Shown here: piece after piece, positions 8,954-17,024 of the stretch
Layout of the letters: the number at the start of each line of letters is the position of its first letter
How positions within the stretch are numbered: the stretch's first letter is position 1
Source of the DNA: Oscillospiraceae bacterium
GTDB taxonomy: Bacteria > Bacillota > Clostridia > Oscillospirales > Oscillospiraceae
Direction of reading: 5' to 3'
NCBI GenBank assembly: GCA_017521485.1
Contig: JAFXCL010000037.1
Span: forward strand, 1-32,527
DNA length: 32,527 nucleotides
The notes under the pieces: model-generated
The model's input: the letters and a program-made list of their open reading frames with translations, nothing else
What the model was told of the DNA's origin: nothing
Database searches by the model: none
Position numbers and translations under genes: made by a program

Positions 8954-9121
8954 CGATATAAATCCCTTGCAGGATTTTCGATATGCGCTAACGCGCTCGA
9001 TATGTGCTGCGCACTGGATATGCCCTGCGGGGCGAGAGGGGATTTATATCATATCGTATGCCGTAGGCATATATCGATTTTGCCAATCGGCAAAAATATC
9101 GAATTGCGAAGCGATATATCG
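8954..9121. repeat. Seven-hairpin mirrored array, copy 1
   Basis: A 12-bp clamp GATATAAATCCC (8955-8966) / GGGATTTATATC (9039-9050) encloses four hairpins: AAATCC/GGATTT (8960-8965/8972-8977), GCG/CGC near 8985-8994, GTGC/GCAC (9004-9007/9011-9014) and GCCC/GGGC (9022-9025/9030-9033). Three more follow: TATGCC/GGCATA (9057-9062/9066-9071), TTTTGCC/GGCAAAA (9078-9084/9089-9095) and ATTGC/GCGAT (9103-9107/9111-9115). Linkers in the first half are CGATAT (8954, 8979, 8998; GGATAT at 9016). Those in the second half are the complement ATATCG (9051, 9071, 9096, 9116). It is the only content of the 318-nt gap besides a terminator and a promoter. Confidence 0.75.
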
Positions 9122-9155
9122 TCAAAAGTGTGTTGCAACTTTCGGTGTAACGCGC

Positions 9156-9184
9156 TTGCTTTTACCTTACTGTTATGATAAAAT
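9156..9184 (+). promoter_or_regulatory. Candidate promoter for the DUF2207 gene
   Basis: TTGCTT (9156-9161), 17-nt spacer, TAAAAT (9179-9184), downstream of the hairpin array and 49 nt before the GTG start. It is a moderate match. Confidence 0.5.
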
Positions 9185-9233
9185 AACGAGGTTAAGAAAA
9201 GCTTGCAAAATTTGTCGAAGGGAGGGCGGTATT

Positions 9234-10943
9234 GTGCGTCGGATCTGGGCTTTTATTCTGACTTTTATTTTGATTTTTTCACTTGCTGTGGGTGTTTCTG
9301 CCGCCTCCGCCCCTGCCGTTGGCACTTATGCCACGGTTACCCAGAACGGCACCTGTCAGGTGAATATGACGGTACAGATCCATTTGGATCAGGCTTCTTC
9401 CGATCTAAAATTCCCTGTTCCCGGAGATGCCACAACAATCACCCTGAACGGTCACCGGGTGCGTACCCAGTTAAAAAACGGCTCCCGGCTGATCGATCTG
9501 TCTGACACCCTGGGAAATCTTGTGGGAGATATAACAGTCACTGTCAGCTATGCCCTCAGCGATGTGATCCACACTACCGAAACCGATCAGCTGCAGCTAC
9601 AGCTGCCTCTGCTGTCCGGCTTTGCCTATCGCGTAGAAGCGCTGGAGTTTTCCGTGACCCTGCCCGGGGAGGTGACCGCAAAGCCGGCTTTTTCCAGCGG
9701 CTATCATCAATCGGACATTGAAAAAGACCTGGTCTACACCGTTTCCGGTGCCACCGTTTCCGGTTCTTCCCAAAAGGAACTGAAGGATCACGAAACCCTT
9801 GTGATGACCCTGACGGTAACCGAGGAAATGTTCCCTCAGACCAAAGTTACCCTGCCGGATCTGCAGGCGCTGAACATTGCTATGGGCGTTTGCGCAGGAC
9901 TGGCTGTGCTGTACTGGATGATCTTCCTGCGCTGTGCACCCTACCGCCGTATCCACTGCCCCACGCCGCCGGAGGGCCTGACTGCCGGCCAGATCGGCTC
10001 TGTCCTCACCCTTTCCGGTGTGGATCTGACCCTGATGATCCTATCCTGGGCACAGCTTGGCTATGTCCTTATAAAGTTGGACCGGCAGGACCGGGTAACC
10101 CTTTATAAGCGAATGGATATGGGCAATGAGCGCAGCGACTTTGAGCGGCGGTGCTTCAAGCTTCTGTTCGGCAAACGGGATGCTGTCAACGCCTCCGGCA
10201 GCAGCTACGGAGAACTGTGTCTAAAGGTGCAGAAAATGCGCCCGCCTGTGGCGTCCTATTTCCGCCCCCACTCCGGAAACGCCATGCTGTTTCGGGCTTT
10301 TTCCGCGGCAATGGGACTGTTTGCAGGTGTGAGCCTTGGTATTTCCCTCAGTGCCGGTGCGGCGCTGCAATGGTTCTGGGTGATTGTTTTAGCTTTAGCC
10401 GGCGGATACACCGCCTGGCTGATCCATAACTGGGCGCTGTGCCTGTACAGCCCAGATAAAAAATCCCTCTATCTTGCATTCGGCTTATGCATCGGATGGA
10501 TCTTCCTTGGCAGTCTTGGGGGAAAATTCGGCTTCTGCCTCCTGATAAGCCTTTGTCAGCTTCTCTTTGGTCTGATGGCAGCTTTCGGCGGCTTGCGCAC
10601 AGAGGAGGGACGGCAGGTATGTCGGCAGGTTCTGGGTCTGCGGCGGTATCTGCGGCGGGTTGACAAGCAGGAGCTTTCCCGGATTTTAGACAAAGACCCG
10701 GATTATTTCCACACCCTCGCCCCCTATGCAGTGGCGCTGGGTGTTGATGATGCCTTTGCCCGTCGGTTTGGCAAGGTGCGACTGACAGAAAGTCCTTATC
10801 TGACAACCGGCAGCCACAATACTCTGACTGCCTCTGAGTGGAGCGCTCTGCTGCGGCGGACTGTCGCCATTATGCAGTCCACCCAAGCTCAGCACACTGC
10901 CAACAATCTGCTGGCAATTCTGCGCAATCTGATAAAGCCTTAA
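9234..10943 (+). CDS. DUF2207-family membrane protein
   Basis: A 569-residue protein of unknown function. The GTG at 9234 is chosen because GGGAGG lies 8 nt upstream and the product then begins with a textbook signal peptide (MRR, hydrophobic 5-20, VSA-A). Residues about 25-205 form the extracytoplasmic beta-rich DUF2207 domain. One membrane helix follows at about 213-232, then a cytoplasmic PPEGLTAGQIG segment that reads like the family's winged-helix-like part. Further hydrophobic helices come next, then the family signature DPDYFHTLAPYAVALGVDD with an A-x-x-F ending. It follows rpoD and the hairpin array but has its own candidate promoter. The frame extends upstream to 8967 only through the hairpin array. 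Confidence 0.82.
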   Translation: MRRIWAFILTFILIFSLAVGVSAASAPAVGTYATVTQNGTCQVNMTVQIHLDQASSDLKFPVPGDATTITLNGHRVRTQLKNGSRLIDLSDTLGNLVGDITVTVSYALSDVIHTTETDQLQLQLPLLSGFAYRVEALEFSVTLPGEVTAKPAFSSGYHQSDIEKDLVYTVSGATVSGSSQKELKDHETLVMTLTVTEEMFPQTKVTLPDLQALNIAMGVCAGLAVLYWMIFLRCAPYRRIHCPTPPEGLTAGQIGSVLTLSGVDLTLMILSWAQLGYVLIKLDRQDRVTLYKRMDMGNERSDFERRCFKLLFGKRDAVNASGSSYGELCLKVQKMRPPVASYFRPHSGNAMLFRAFSAAMGLFAGVSLGISLSAGAALQWFWVIVLALAGGYTAWLIHNWALCLYSPDKKSLYLAFGLCIGWIFLGSLGGKFGFCLLISLCQLLFGLMAAFGGLRTEEGRQVCRQVLGLRRYLRRVDKQELSRILDKDPDYFHTLAPYAVALGVDDAFARRFGKVRLTESPYLTTGSHNTLTASEWSALLRRTVAIMQSTQAQHTANNLLAILRNLIKP

Positions 10944-10948
10944 ATTGT

Positions 10949-10981
10949 AAAGGGCGCATTGCAAAATGCAATGCGCCCTTT
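10949..10981. terminator. Bidirectional terminator, DUF2207 gene / flavodiiron gene
   Basis: A 14-bp stem AAAGGGCGCATTGC / GCAATGCGCCCTTT (10949-10962/10968-10981) lies in the 40-nt convergent gap, with T residues on both exits. Confidence 0.9.
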
Positions 10982-10983
10982 TC

Positions 10984-12135
10984 TTATTTGCTAAGTTCCT
11001 TTGTCAGATCTTCGATCTGCGCCTTACTGTCATCACTGAGGGCAGAAAAAATTCGCACTGTGGTATCTGCAAATGTCAGGTTTTTGGATTTCTCCAGCAT
11101 TCCTGCCATCACCTTTGCCGCCATAGGTGCCCAGGAGCCGTTTTCCATAAAGGCAACGGTGCGGTTCTGGAAATTCCGCTCTGTGAGCTTGTGGATAAAG
11201 GTTTTCATATAGGGAAAAACATCAGCATTATAAGTAGTCGTCGCCAGCACCAATTTTCCATAGCGGAAGGCATCTGCCACCGCCTGTGCCATATCGCACC
11301 GGGCCAGGTCATACACCGCAACCGTCTGTCCCTTTGCCAGCAGGCTTTCTGCCAGTTCTTCCACCGCTTTTTTGGTGTTGCCGTAAATGGAAGTGTAGGC
11401 GATCACAATGCCTTCGCTTTCCGCCCGGTAGGAGGACCAGATGTCATATAAATTCAGGTAGTGCCCCAAATTTTCCTTCAGCACCGGTCCGTGGAGGGGG
11501 CAGAGCATAGCAATGTCCAGTCCTGCCGCTTTTTTTAGCAGTGCCTGCACCTGAGGTCCGTACTTGCCCACAATGCCGATAAAATACCGGCGGGCTTCAT
11601 CGTCCCAGTCTTCCTCTGTGTCCCAGGTGCCGAATTTGCCAAAGCCGTCGGCGGAGAACAGCACCTTATCATAAGAATCGTAAGTAACGATCACTTCCGG
11701 CCAGTGAACCATGGGTGCAGTAACGAAGGTCAGCGTGTGCTTGCCCAGACACAGGGTATCGCCCTCGCCTACCACGATCCTGCGGTTTGCATAATCCTCC
11801 CCAAAAAACTGGGCGATCATGGTAAATGCTTTGGCAGATGCTACCACAGCTGCCTGGGGATAAAGGGTCAAAAACTGCGCTATGCCTGCGGAATGATCCG
11901 GCTCCATATGCTGAACGATCAGGTAGTCCGGGGTTCTGTCGCCCAACACCTTTTGAAGATTATCTAGCCACTGGGCGGTGAAGTTCTTATCCACCGTATC
12001 CATAACCGCGATCTTCTCGTCCAGAATCACATAGGAATTATAGGAGATGCCGTTGGGAACAGTATACTGACCTTCAAACAGATCCACCTGCCGGTCGTTT
12101 ACGCCGATGTAGCGAATATCATTGGTAACAGTCAT
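10984..12135 (-). CDS. FprA-type flavodiiron protein (A-type flavoprotein)
   Basis: A 383-residue cytoplasmic enzyme expected to reduce O2 and/or NO to harmless products in an anaerobe. The N-terminal metallo-beta-lactamase-like domain carries the diiron ligands H76-x-E78-x-D80-H81 (HMEPDHS), and further His/Asp ligands sit in PMVHWPE, FSADGFG and CPLHGP. The C-terminal flavodoxin domain (about 250-383) has the FMN loop TSIYGNTKKA. The start at 12135 has GGAG 8 nt upstream; an upstream ATG adds 12 non-conserved residues. No rubredoxin domain is fused, so electrons come from a separate carrier. It is monocistronic. Confidence 0.93.
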   Translation of the reverse strand: MTVTNDIRYIGVNDRQVDLFEGQYTVPNGISYNSYVILDEKIAVMDTVDKNFTAQWLDNLQKVLGDRTPDYLIVQHMEPDHSAGIAQFLTLYPQAAVVASAKAFTMIAQFFGEDYANRRIVVGEGDTLCLGKHTLTFVTAPMVHWPEVIVTYDSYDKVLFSADGFGKFGTWDTEEDWDDEARRYFIGIVGKYGPQVQALLKKAAGLDIAMLCPLHGPVLKENLGHYLNLYDIWSSYRAESEGIVIAYTSIYGNTKKAVEELAESLLAKGQTVAVYDLARCDMAQAVADAFRYGKLVLATTTYNADVFPYMKTFIHKLTERNFQNRTVAFMENGSWAPMAAKVMAGMLEKSKNLTFADTTVRIFSALSDDSKAQIEDLTKELSK

Positions 12136-12245
12136 ATCAATTGCTCCTTTGCTTTTCTTTACCGGTATCATACCACAATTTCTCTCTGATGAAAAGGGAT
12201 TTTATTCAAAGAAAAATCAGGAAAAATCCGGCACAGGCTAGGCTG

Positions 12246-12463
12246 CCAAATTTTAGTTTGACGGTGCCTTCCCCTGGGGGAAGGTGGATTCACATTCGTC
12301 CACACCTGGACGGATTTGAAGACGGATGAGGGCAAACCCTAAGCTAATTTACAGGATTGTTCTGATCGCCGGTGCAAGTTCTTCCCTCATCCGCCCCAGT
12401 GTGCGCACTGGGGCACCTTCCCCTGGGGGGAAGGCATTTGCCCGATAAATAGAAATTTGACAG
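12246..12463. repeat. MITE-like palindromic element, copy B
   Basis: Left end CAAATTTTAGTTTGACGGTG and right end CCCGATAAATAGAAATTTGACAG are inverted relatives of the ends of copy C. The two copies of GCCTTCCCC/GGGGAAGG that form the core in copy C are here separated by about 140 bp of extra sequence with its own inverted repeats (GATGAGGG/CCCTCATC; CCAGTGTGCGCACTGG). It fills most of the 373-nt gap between the flavodiiron gene and rplT. Confidence 0.6.
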
Positions 12464-12467
12464 ATAA

Positions 12468-12497
12468 AAAATCGTGGTACTTTCGTACCACGATTTT
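12468..12497 (-). terminator. Terminator of infC-rpmI-rplT
   Basis: A 13-bp stem AAAATCGTGGTAC/GTACCACGATTTT (12468-12480/12485-12497) lies 11 nt after the rplT stop and is followed on the minus strand by a run of T. Confidence 0.9.
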
Positions 12498-12508
12498 ATG
12501 CAAACGAA

Positions 12509-12862
12509 TTAGAGAGCTGCTTTAGCCTTCTCGACCAGAGCAGCGAATGCAGCTGCGTCCTGGATAGCCATTTCACTCAGGCTCTTGCGGTTCATCTCAA
12601 TGCCTGCCTTCTTCACACCGTTCATGAAGGTGGAGTAGTTCAGACCGTAGGGCTTAACTGCAGCGGAAATACGGGTGATCCACAGTCTGCGGTAGTCACG
12701 CTTCTTCAGCTTACGGCCGACGAAAGCGTAGTTGCCGGACTTCATCACCTGCTGCTTCGCCATCTTAAAGTGCTTAGACTTAGAACCCCAGTAGCCCTTG
12801 GCCAGCTTCAGGGTAGCATTTCTTCTCTTGCGCGTCATCATTGCGCCTTTAACTCTTGCCAT
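12509..12862 (-). CDS. rplT: 50S ribosomal protein L20
   Basis: A 117-residue 23S rRNA-binding protein. The opening [24 protein letters not shown]-type block, [18 protein letters not shown] and the [16 protein letters not shown] block are diagnostic. In Bacillota L20 also represses its own operon by binding the infC leader, and such a leader is visible here. It is the last gene of the operon, 19 nt after rpmI. Confidence 0.99.
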   Translation of the reverse strand: MARVKGAMMTRKRRNATLKLAKGYWGSKSKHFKMAKQQVMKSGNYAFVGRKLKKRDYRRLWITRISAAVKPYGLNYSTFMNGVKKAGIEMNRKSLSEMAIQDAAAFAALVEKAKAAL

Positions 12863-12881
12863 TATTCACATCCTCCTTCGC

Positions 12882-13079
12882 TTATTTGTACGGGATCAGT
12901 TTCTTAACTGTCGCAGTGTTGGTCACATCCGTGTAAGCAGTCGTACGCAGACGACGGGTACGCTTCGTGTCCTTCTTGGTGAGGATATGGCTCTTGTAAG
13001 CGCGGGCTCTCTTAACCTTACCGGACTTGGTCAGGTTGAATCTCTTCTTTGCACCGCTATGGGTTTTCAGCTTGGGCAT
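12882..13079 (-). CDS. rpmI: 50S ribosomal protein L35
   Basis: A 65-residue, very basic protein beginning [14 protein letters not shown] and ending KKLIPYK, the normal L35 form and length. It is the middle gene of infC-rpmI-rplT. Confidence 0.99.
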   Translation of the reverse strand: MPKLKTHSGAKKRFNLTKSGKVKRARAYKSHILTKKDTKRTRRLRTTAYTDVTNTATVKKLIPYK

Positions 13080-13120
13080 AGTGATATCTCCTTCCGAATC
13101 TTTAGGTATAGAAAAACAAA

Positions 13121-13639
13121 TTACTTGCTATTCTTGGGTGTAAGGAACATAGCCATAAAACGGCCGTCCAGTTTGGGGTTCTTTTCCATATTTGCCACTT
13201 CGGAGCAGCTTTCCGCAAAGTCCAGCAGCAGCTTCTCACCCAGATTGGTGTGAGCCATTTCACGGCCGCGGAAACGGACACTGACCTTTACGCGATTACC
13301 TGCGGTAAGGAACTTCAGTGCTGCTTTTACCTTGGTGTTGAAGTCATTGGTGTCGATGCTGGGACTCATACGAATCTCCTTGATCTCCACAACGTGCTGG
13401 TTCTTCTTGGCTTCCTTTTCCCGCTTCTTCTGATCGAAGCAGAACTTGGAATAGTCCATAATCTTGCAGACAGGGGGAACGGCATTGGGTGAGATCTTCA
13501 CCAGATCCAGACCTTCCTCTTCTGCCATTTCATTGGCTTTTTCAGCGGACATAATGCCCAGCTGTGCGCCGTCAGCGCCGATCAGGCGGATCTCCTTATC
13601 CCGGATCTCCTCGTTGAGCTGATGATCTAACTTGGCTAT
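13121..13639 (-). CDS. infC: Translation initiation factor IF-3, apparent ATA start codon
   Basis: A 172-residue factor that binds the 30S subunit and discriminates start codons. [14 protein letters not shown] opens the N-domain and [16 protein letters not shown] leads to the helical linker; the C-domain has [11 protein letters not shown]. The start is placed at ATA (13639-13637) because GGAGGTG lies exactly upstream with a 6-nt gap. The nearest in-frame ATG (13654) would put that ribosome site inside its own first codons and has no site of its own. Non-canonical starts are the known basis of IF-3 autoregulation (AUU in E. coli). The resulting length fits the family. Start confidence is lower than family confidence. 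Confidence 0.93.
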   Translation of the reverse strand: MAKLDHQLNEEIRDKEIRLIGADGAQLGIMSAEKANEMAEEEGLDLVKISPNAVPPVCKIMDYSKFCFDQKKREKEAKKNQHVVEIKEIRMSPSIDTNDFNTKVKAALKFLTAGNRVKVSVRFRGREMAHTNLGEKLLLDFAESCSEVANMEKNPKLDGRFMAMFLTPKNSK

Positions 13640-13660
13640 GGTAAGCACCTCCATAAAAAC

Positions 13661-13778
13661 AAAAAACGCGGATGACATTCCATCCGCATACTCAAAATCT
13701 CCCTGCTGGGAAAGTAAGAATATTGACCTTTTTGCTGTACGCTTAAGGTGAGGCGGATGTTCAGCCTTCTTTATTGCT
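13661..13778 (-). promoter_or_regulatory. infC operon leader with transcription attenuator (L20-leader type)
   Basis: On the minus strand GCGGATG (13687-13681) and CATCCGC (13674-13668) form a hairpin followed by GTTTTTT: an intrinsic terminator upstream of infC. An identical CATCCGC occurs earlier in the transcript (13759-13753) and can pair with the terminator's 5' arm, giving an antiterminator. This is the logic of the L20 leader of Bacillota, in which excess L20 favours termination. The pairings are directly visible; the ligand is inferred from the operon. Confidence 0.8.
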
Positions 13779-13783
13779 CGAGT

Positions 13784-13812
13784 ATTTTAGCATAGTATTT
13801 CCCCTTTGTCAA
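13784..13812 (-). promoter_or_regulatory. Promoter of infC-rpmI-rplT
   Basis: Minus strand: TTGACA (13812-13807), 17-nt spacer, TAAAAT (13789-13784). Transcription would start near the beginning of the leader. Confidence 0.85.
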
Positions 13813-13844
13813 GAGGAAAATTCAAAACTTTACCGGTTGTTTGT

Positions 13845-14012
13845 AGGACGGGGCCTTGGTCCCGCCTCTTAAAATTTGATAGGGACGATGTAGGCATCGT
13901 CCCCTACATGCACCATCGATAGATATTCGTAGGGGCGGATGCCTACATCCGCCCGTTTTATAATCCGTCTGCGTCAGCAGACACATCTATTCTGCATTTT
14001 GCACTTTGGATT
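13845..14012. repeat. Intergenic repeat cluster with GTAGGGG palindromes
   Basis: No gene is seen. The stretch holds short palindromes such as GGGACGATG..CATCGTCCC and GGGCGGATG..CATCCGCCC. A 19-bp unit CGATAGATATTCGTAGGGG (13917-13935) recurs at 16846-16864. A TGTCTGC-type inverted repeat and a GCATTTTGCAC tail also recur at about 16945-16990. Confidence 0.5.
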
Positions 14013-14013
14013 T

Positions 14014-14044
14014 AAAAGCCCTCCGGTATGTCCGGAGGGCTTTT
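14014..14044 (-). terminator. groESL terminator
   Basis: A 13-bp stem (14014-14026/14032-14044) with loop TATGT lies just after the groEL stop. Confidence 0.85.
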
Positions 14045-14047
14045 ATC

Positions 14048-15694
<1,647 letters not shown>

Positions 15695-15698
15695 CTAA

Positions 15699-15974
15699 TC
15701 AGTCAATGACAACCGCAAGGATGTCTTCCTGCTTTACGAACTTATAGTCCTGACCGTCCAGCTTGATCTCGTTGCCGGAGAACTTGCTGACGATTACCTT
15801 GTCCCCTGCCTTCACAGTGACTTCCACTTCCTTCGTGCCGGGGCCAGCGGAAACAACCTCGTAAATTGCGGGCTTTTCCTTATTGCTGGTAGCCAGAATG
15901 ATGCCGGAAGAGGTGGTCTCCTCCGCTTCGGTAGCTTTGAGCAGAATGTTGTCTGCCATAGGTTTGAGTTTCAT
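15699..15974 (-). CDS. groES: Co-chaperonin GroES (10 kDa)
   Basis: A 91-residue lid protein for GroEL. LKPMADNILLK at the start, the mobile-loop region TTSSGIILATSNKEKP and the K-GDKVIVSKFSGNEIKLDGQDY block identify it. It is the first gene of the groES-groEL operon, under CIRCE. Confidence 0.99.
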   Translation of the reverse strand: MKLKPMADNILLKATEAEETTSSGIILATSNKEKPAIYEVVSAGPGTKEVEVTVKAGDKVIVSKFSGNEIKLDGQDYKFVKQEDILAVVID

Positions 15975-16037
15975 AACATTACCTCCGTCGATTGGTTATT
16001 TAGATCGCGGTTTGGCCCGCTGTTATCTACATAGTTG

Positions 16038-16064
16038 TTAGCACTCTATGTTTTTGAGTGCTAA
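16038..16064. promoter_or_regulatory. CIRCE operator (HrcA binding site)
   Basis: TTAGCACTC, 9-nt spacer, GAGTGCTAA: a perfect CIRCE palindrome 64 nt upstream of groES and just downstream of its -10, as expected for HrcA heat-shock repression. Confidence 0.98.
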
Positions 16065-16071
16065 CGGCTAT

Positions 16072-16100
16072 ATCATACCCCAACCAGACGGAAAAAGCAA
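16072..16100 (-). promoter_or_regulatory. Promoter of groESL
   Basis: Minus strand: TTGCTT (16100-16095), 17-nt spacer, TATGAT (16077-16072). CIRCE lies across the expected transcription start. Confidence 0.8.
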
Positions 16101-16192
16101 GTACTATTTGCATATTTTTCTTGAAAATTTTGTAAACTTACCCACACAGAAGTAGCGCGCACCGTTATTAAGAAATAGCCTTAGGCTGTAAA

Positions 16193-16221
16193 AGCATAAG
16201 CTTAATATATCAAGCTGTCAA
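16193..16221 (-). promoter_or_regulatory. Possible second groESL promoter using a repeat end
   Basis: Minus strand: TTGACA (16221-16216), 17-nt spacer, TATGCT (16198-16193). The -35 hexamer overlaps the end of MITE-like copy C. If active, it would read toward groES through CIRCE. Confidence 0.4.
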
Positions 16222-16282
16222 ATTTCAGTTTGACGATGCCTTCCCCTGGGGGAAGGCATTTGCCCGTCAAACAGAAATTTGA
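16218..16282. repeat. MITE-like palindromic element, copy C (compact form)
   Basis: A 65-nt near-perfect palindrome. TCAAATTTCAGTTTGACG (16218-16235) pairs with CGTCAAACAGAAATTTGA (16265-16282) with one mismatch, and GATGCCTTCCCC pairs with GGGGAAGGCATT inside. It is the shortest complete copy and defines the family ends. Confidence 0.7.
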
Positions 16283-16355
16283 TGCAGGCTGATATCTCGT
16301 TTTAGGCACGGCGGCTGTCACAGAACATATATTGGAAAGAAGAAAGGATGATTAT

Positions 16356-16808
16356 ATGAATAACTACGATCCCAAAAAAGCCGCTGCAATCTGGCAGCGG
16401 GTGCAGGGGCAGATGGAATCCGTGCCGGACATCTCTACCCTTTTAACACTGATCTCCCAGGAGCAGGAGGACGCCGCCACCTATTTACATCTTTCCCGGC
16501 AGTTTGAGGGGAAAGACGCCGCTGCTCTGCGGCAGATCGCCCACCAGGAGCAATCCCACGCCGCCTGTCTGCGGGGGATCTATGCCCTGCTCACCGGCAA
16601 AAAGCCCGCCCTTCACACACCCCCTGCCTCCCGGGAAAACCGGCAGACGCTTCTGCGCCGCTGCTACGGCAGAGAGATGCAAAGCCTTGCCCACTATCAG
16701 GCCCGGGCAAACGACCCTCAGTACGGCCATATTTTCGCCCGTCTTGCCGCTCAGGAGCAGGAGCATTGCCACACCCTGCTGCATATACTAGGCAACCAAA
16801 ACAATTGA
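16356..16808 (+). CDS. Ferritin-like diiron protein (rubrerythrin-related)
   Basis: A 150-residue four-helix protein. Helix 1 carries Glu (LISQEQEDAATY, 36/38), helix 2 has E65-Q-S-H68, helix 3 has E107, and helix 4 has E134-Q-E-H137: the paired E...ExxH pattern of a diiron site. There is no C-terminal rubredoxin domain, so it is not a full rubrerythrin. A role in peroxide or oxygen defence, or iron handling, is likely but unproven. The start at 16356 has AAAGGA 8 nt upstream; an upstream TTG in frame was not used. It is a single gene flanked by repeats. Confidence 0.75.
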   Translation: MNNYDPKKAAAIWQRVQGQMESVPDISTLLTLISQEQEDAATYLHLSRQFEGKDAAALRQIAHQEQSHAACLRGIYALLTGKKPALHTPPASRENRQTLLRRCYGREMQSLAHYQARANDPQYGHIFARLAAQEQEHCHTLLHILGNQNN

Positions 16809-16990
16809 CAATGGACAATTGACAGTTGACAATTAGGAAACGGTACGATAGATATTCGTAGGGGACGCCGCGAACTGCGTCCCGTCAATGTTGTTTTGCG
16901 CTGCGCGACGGACAGTCGGGGGCGACTGTCCCTACAATAAATTGTGTCTGCGCCTGCAGACACAATCATTTTGCACTTTGCATTTTGCAT
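16799..16990. repeat. Intergenic repeat cluster
   Basis: It contains the third CAATTGACAATGGACAATTG run (16799-16833), the 19-bp CGATAGATATTCGTAGGGG unit (16846-16864), a GGGACGC..GCGTCCC palindrome, a TGTCTGC/GCAGACA inverted repeat, and a TTTTGCACTTTGCATTTTGC tail. No gene is seen. Confidence 0.55.
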
Positions 16991-17024
16991 TATAAAAAGG
17001 AGGGCAACTGCCCTCCTTTTTATA
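16991..17024. terminator. Terminator of the acyltransferase gene
   Basis: A 15-bp stem TATAAAAAGGAGGGC/GCCCTCCTTTTTATA (16991-17005/17010-17024) overlaps the stop of the minus-strand gene. The tract is T-rich on both strands. Confidence 0.85.

Noticed and set aside
8954-9121. CRISPR array
   Set aside because: Repeats are 6-nt linkers between self-complementary hairpins, reversed in the second half; there are no conserved long repeats or unique spacers, and no cas genes.
8967-9233. N-terminal extension of the DUF2207 protein
   Set aside because: The upstream frame reads through the hairpin array; the GTG at 9234 has a good ribosome site and begins a signal peptide.
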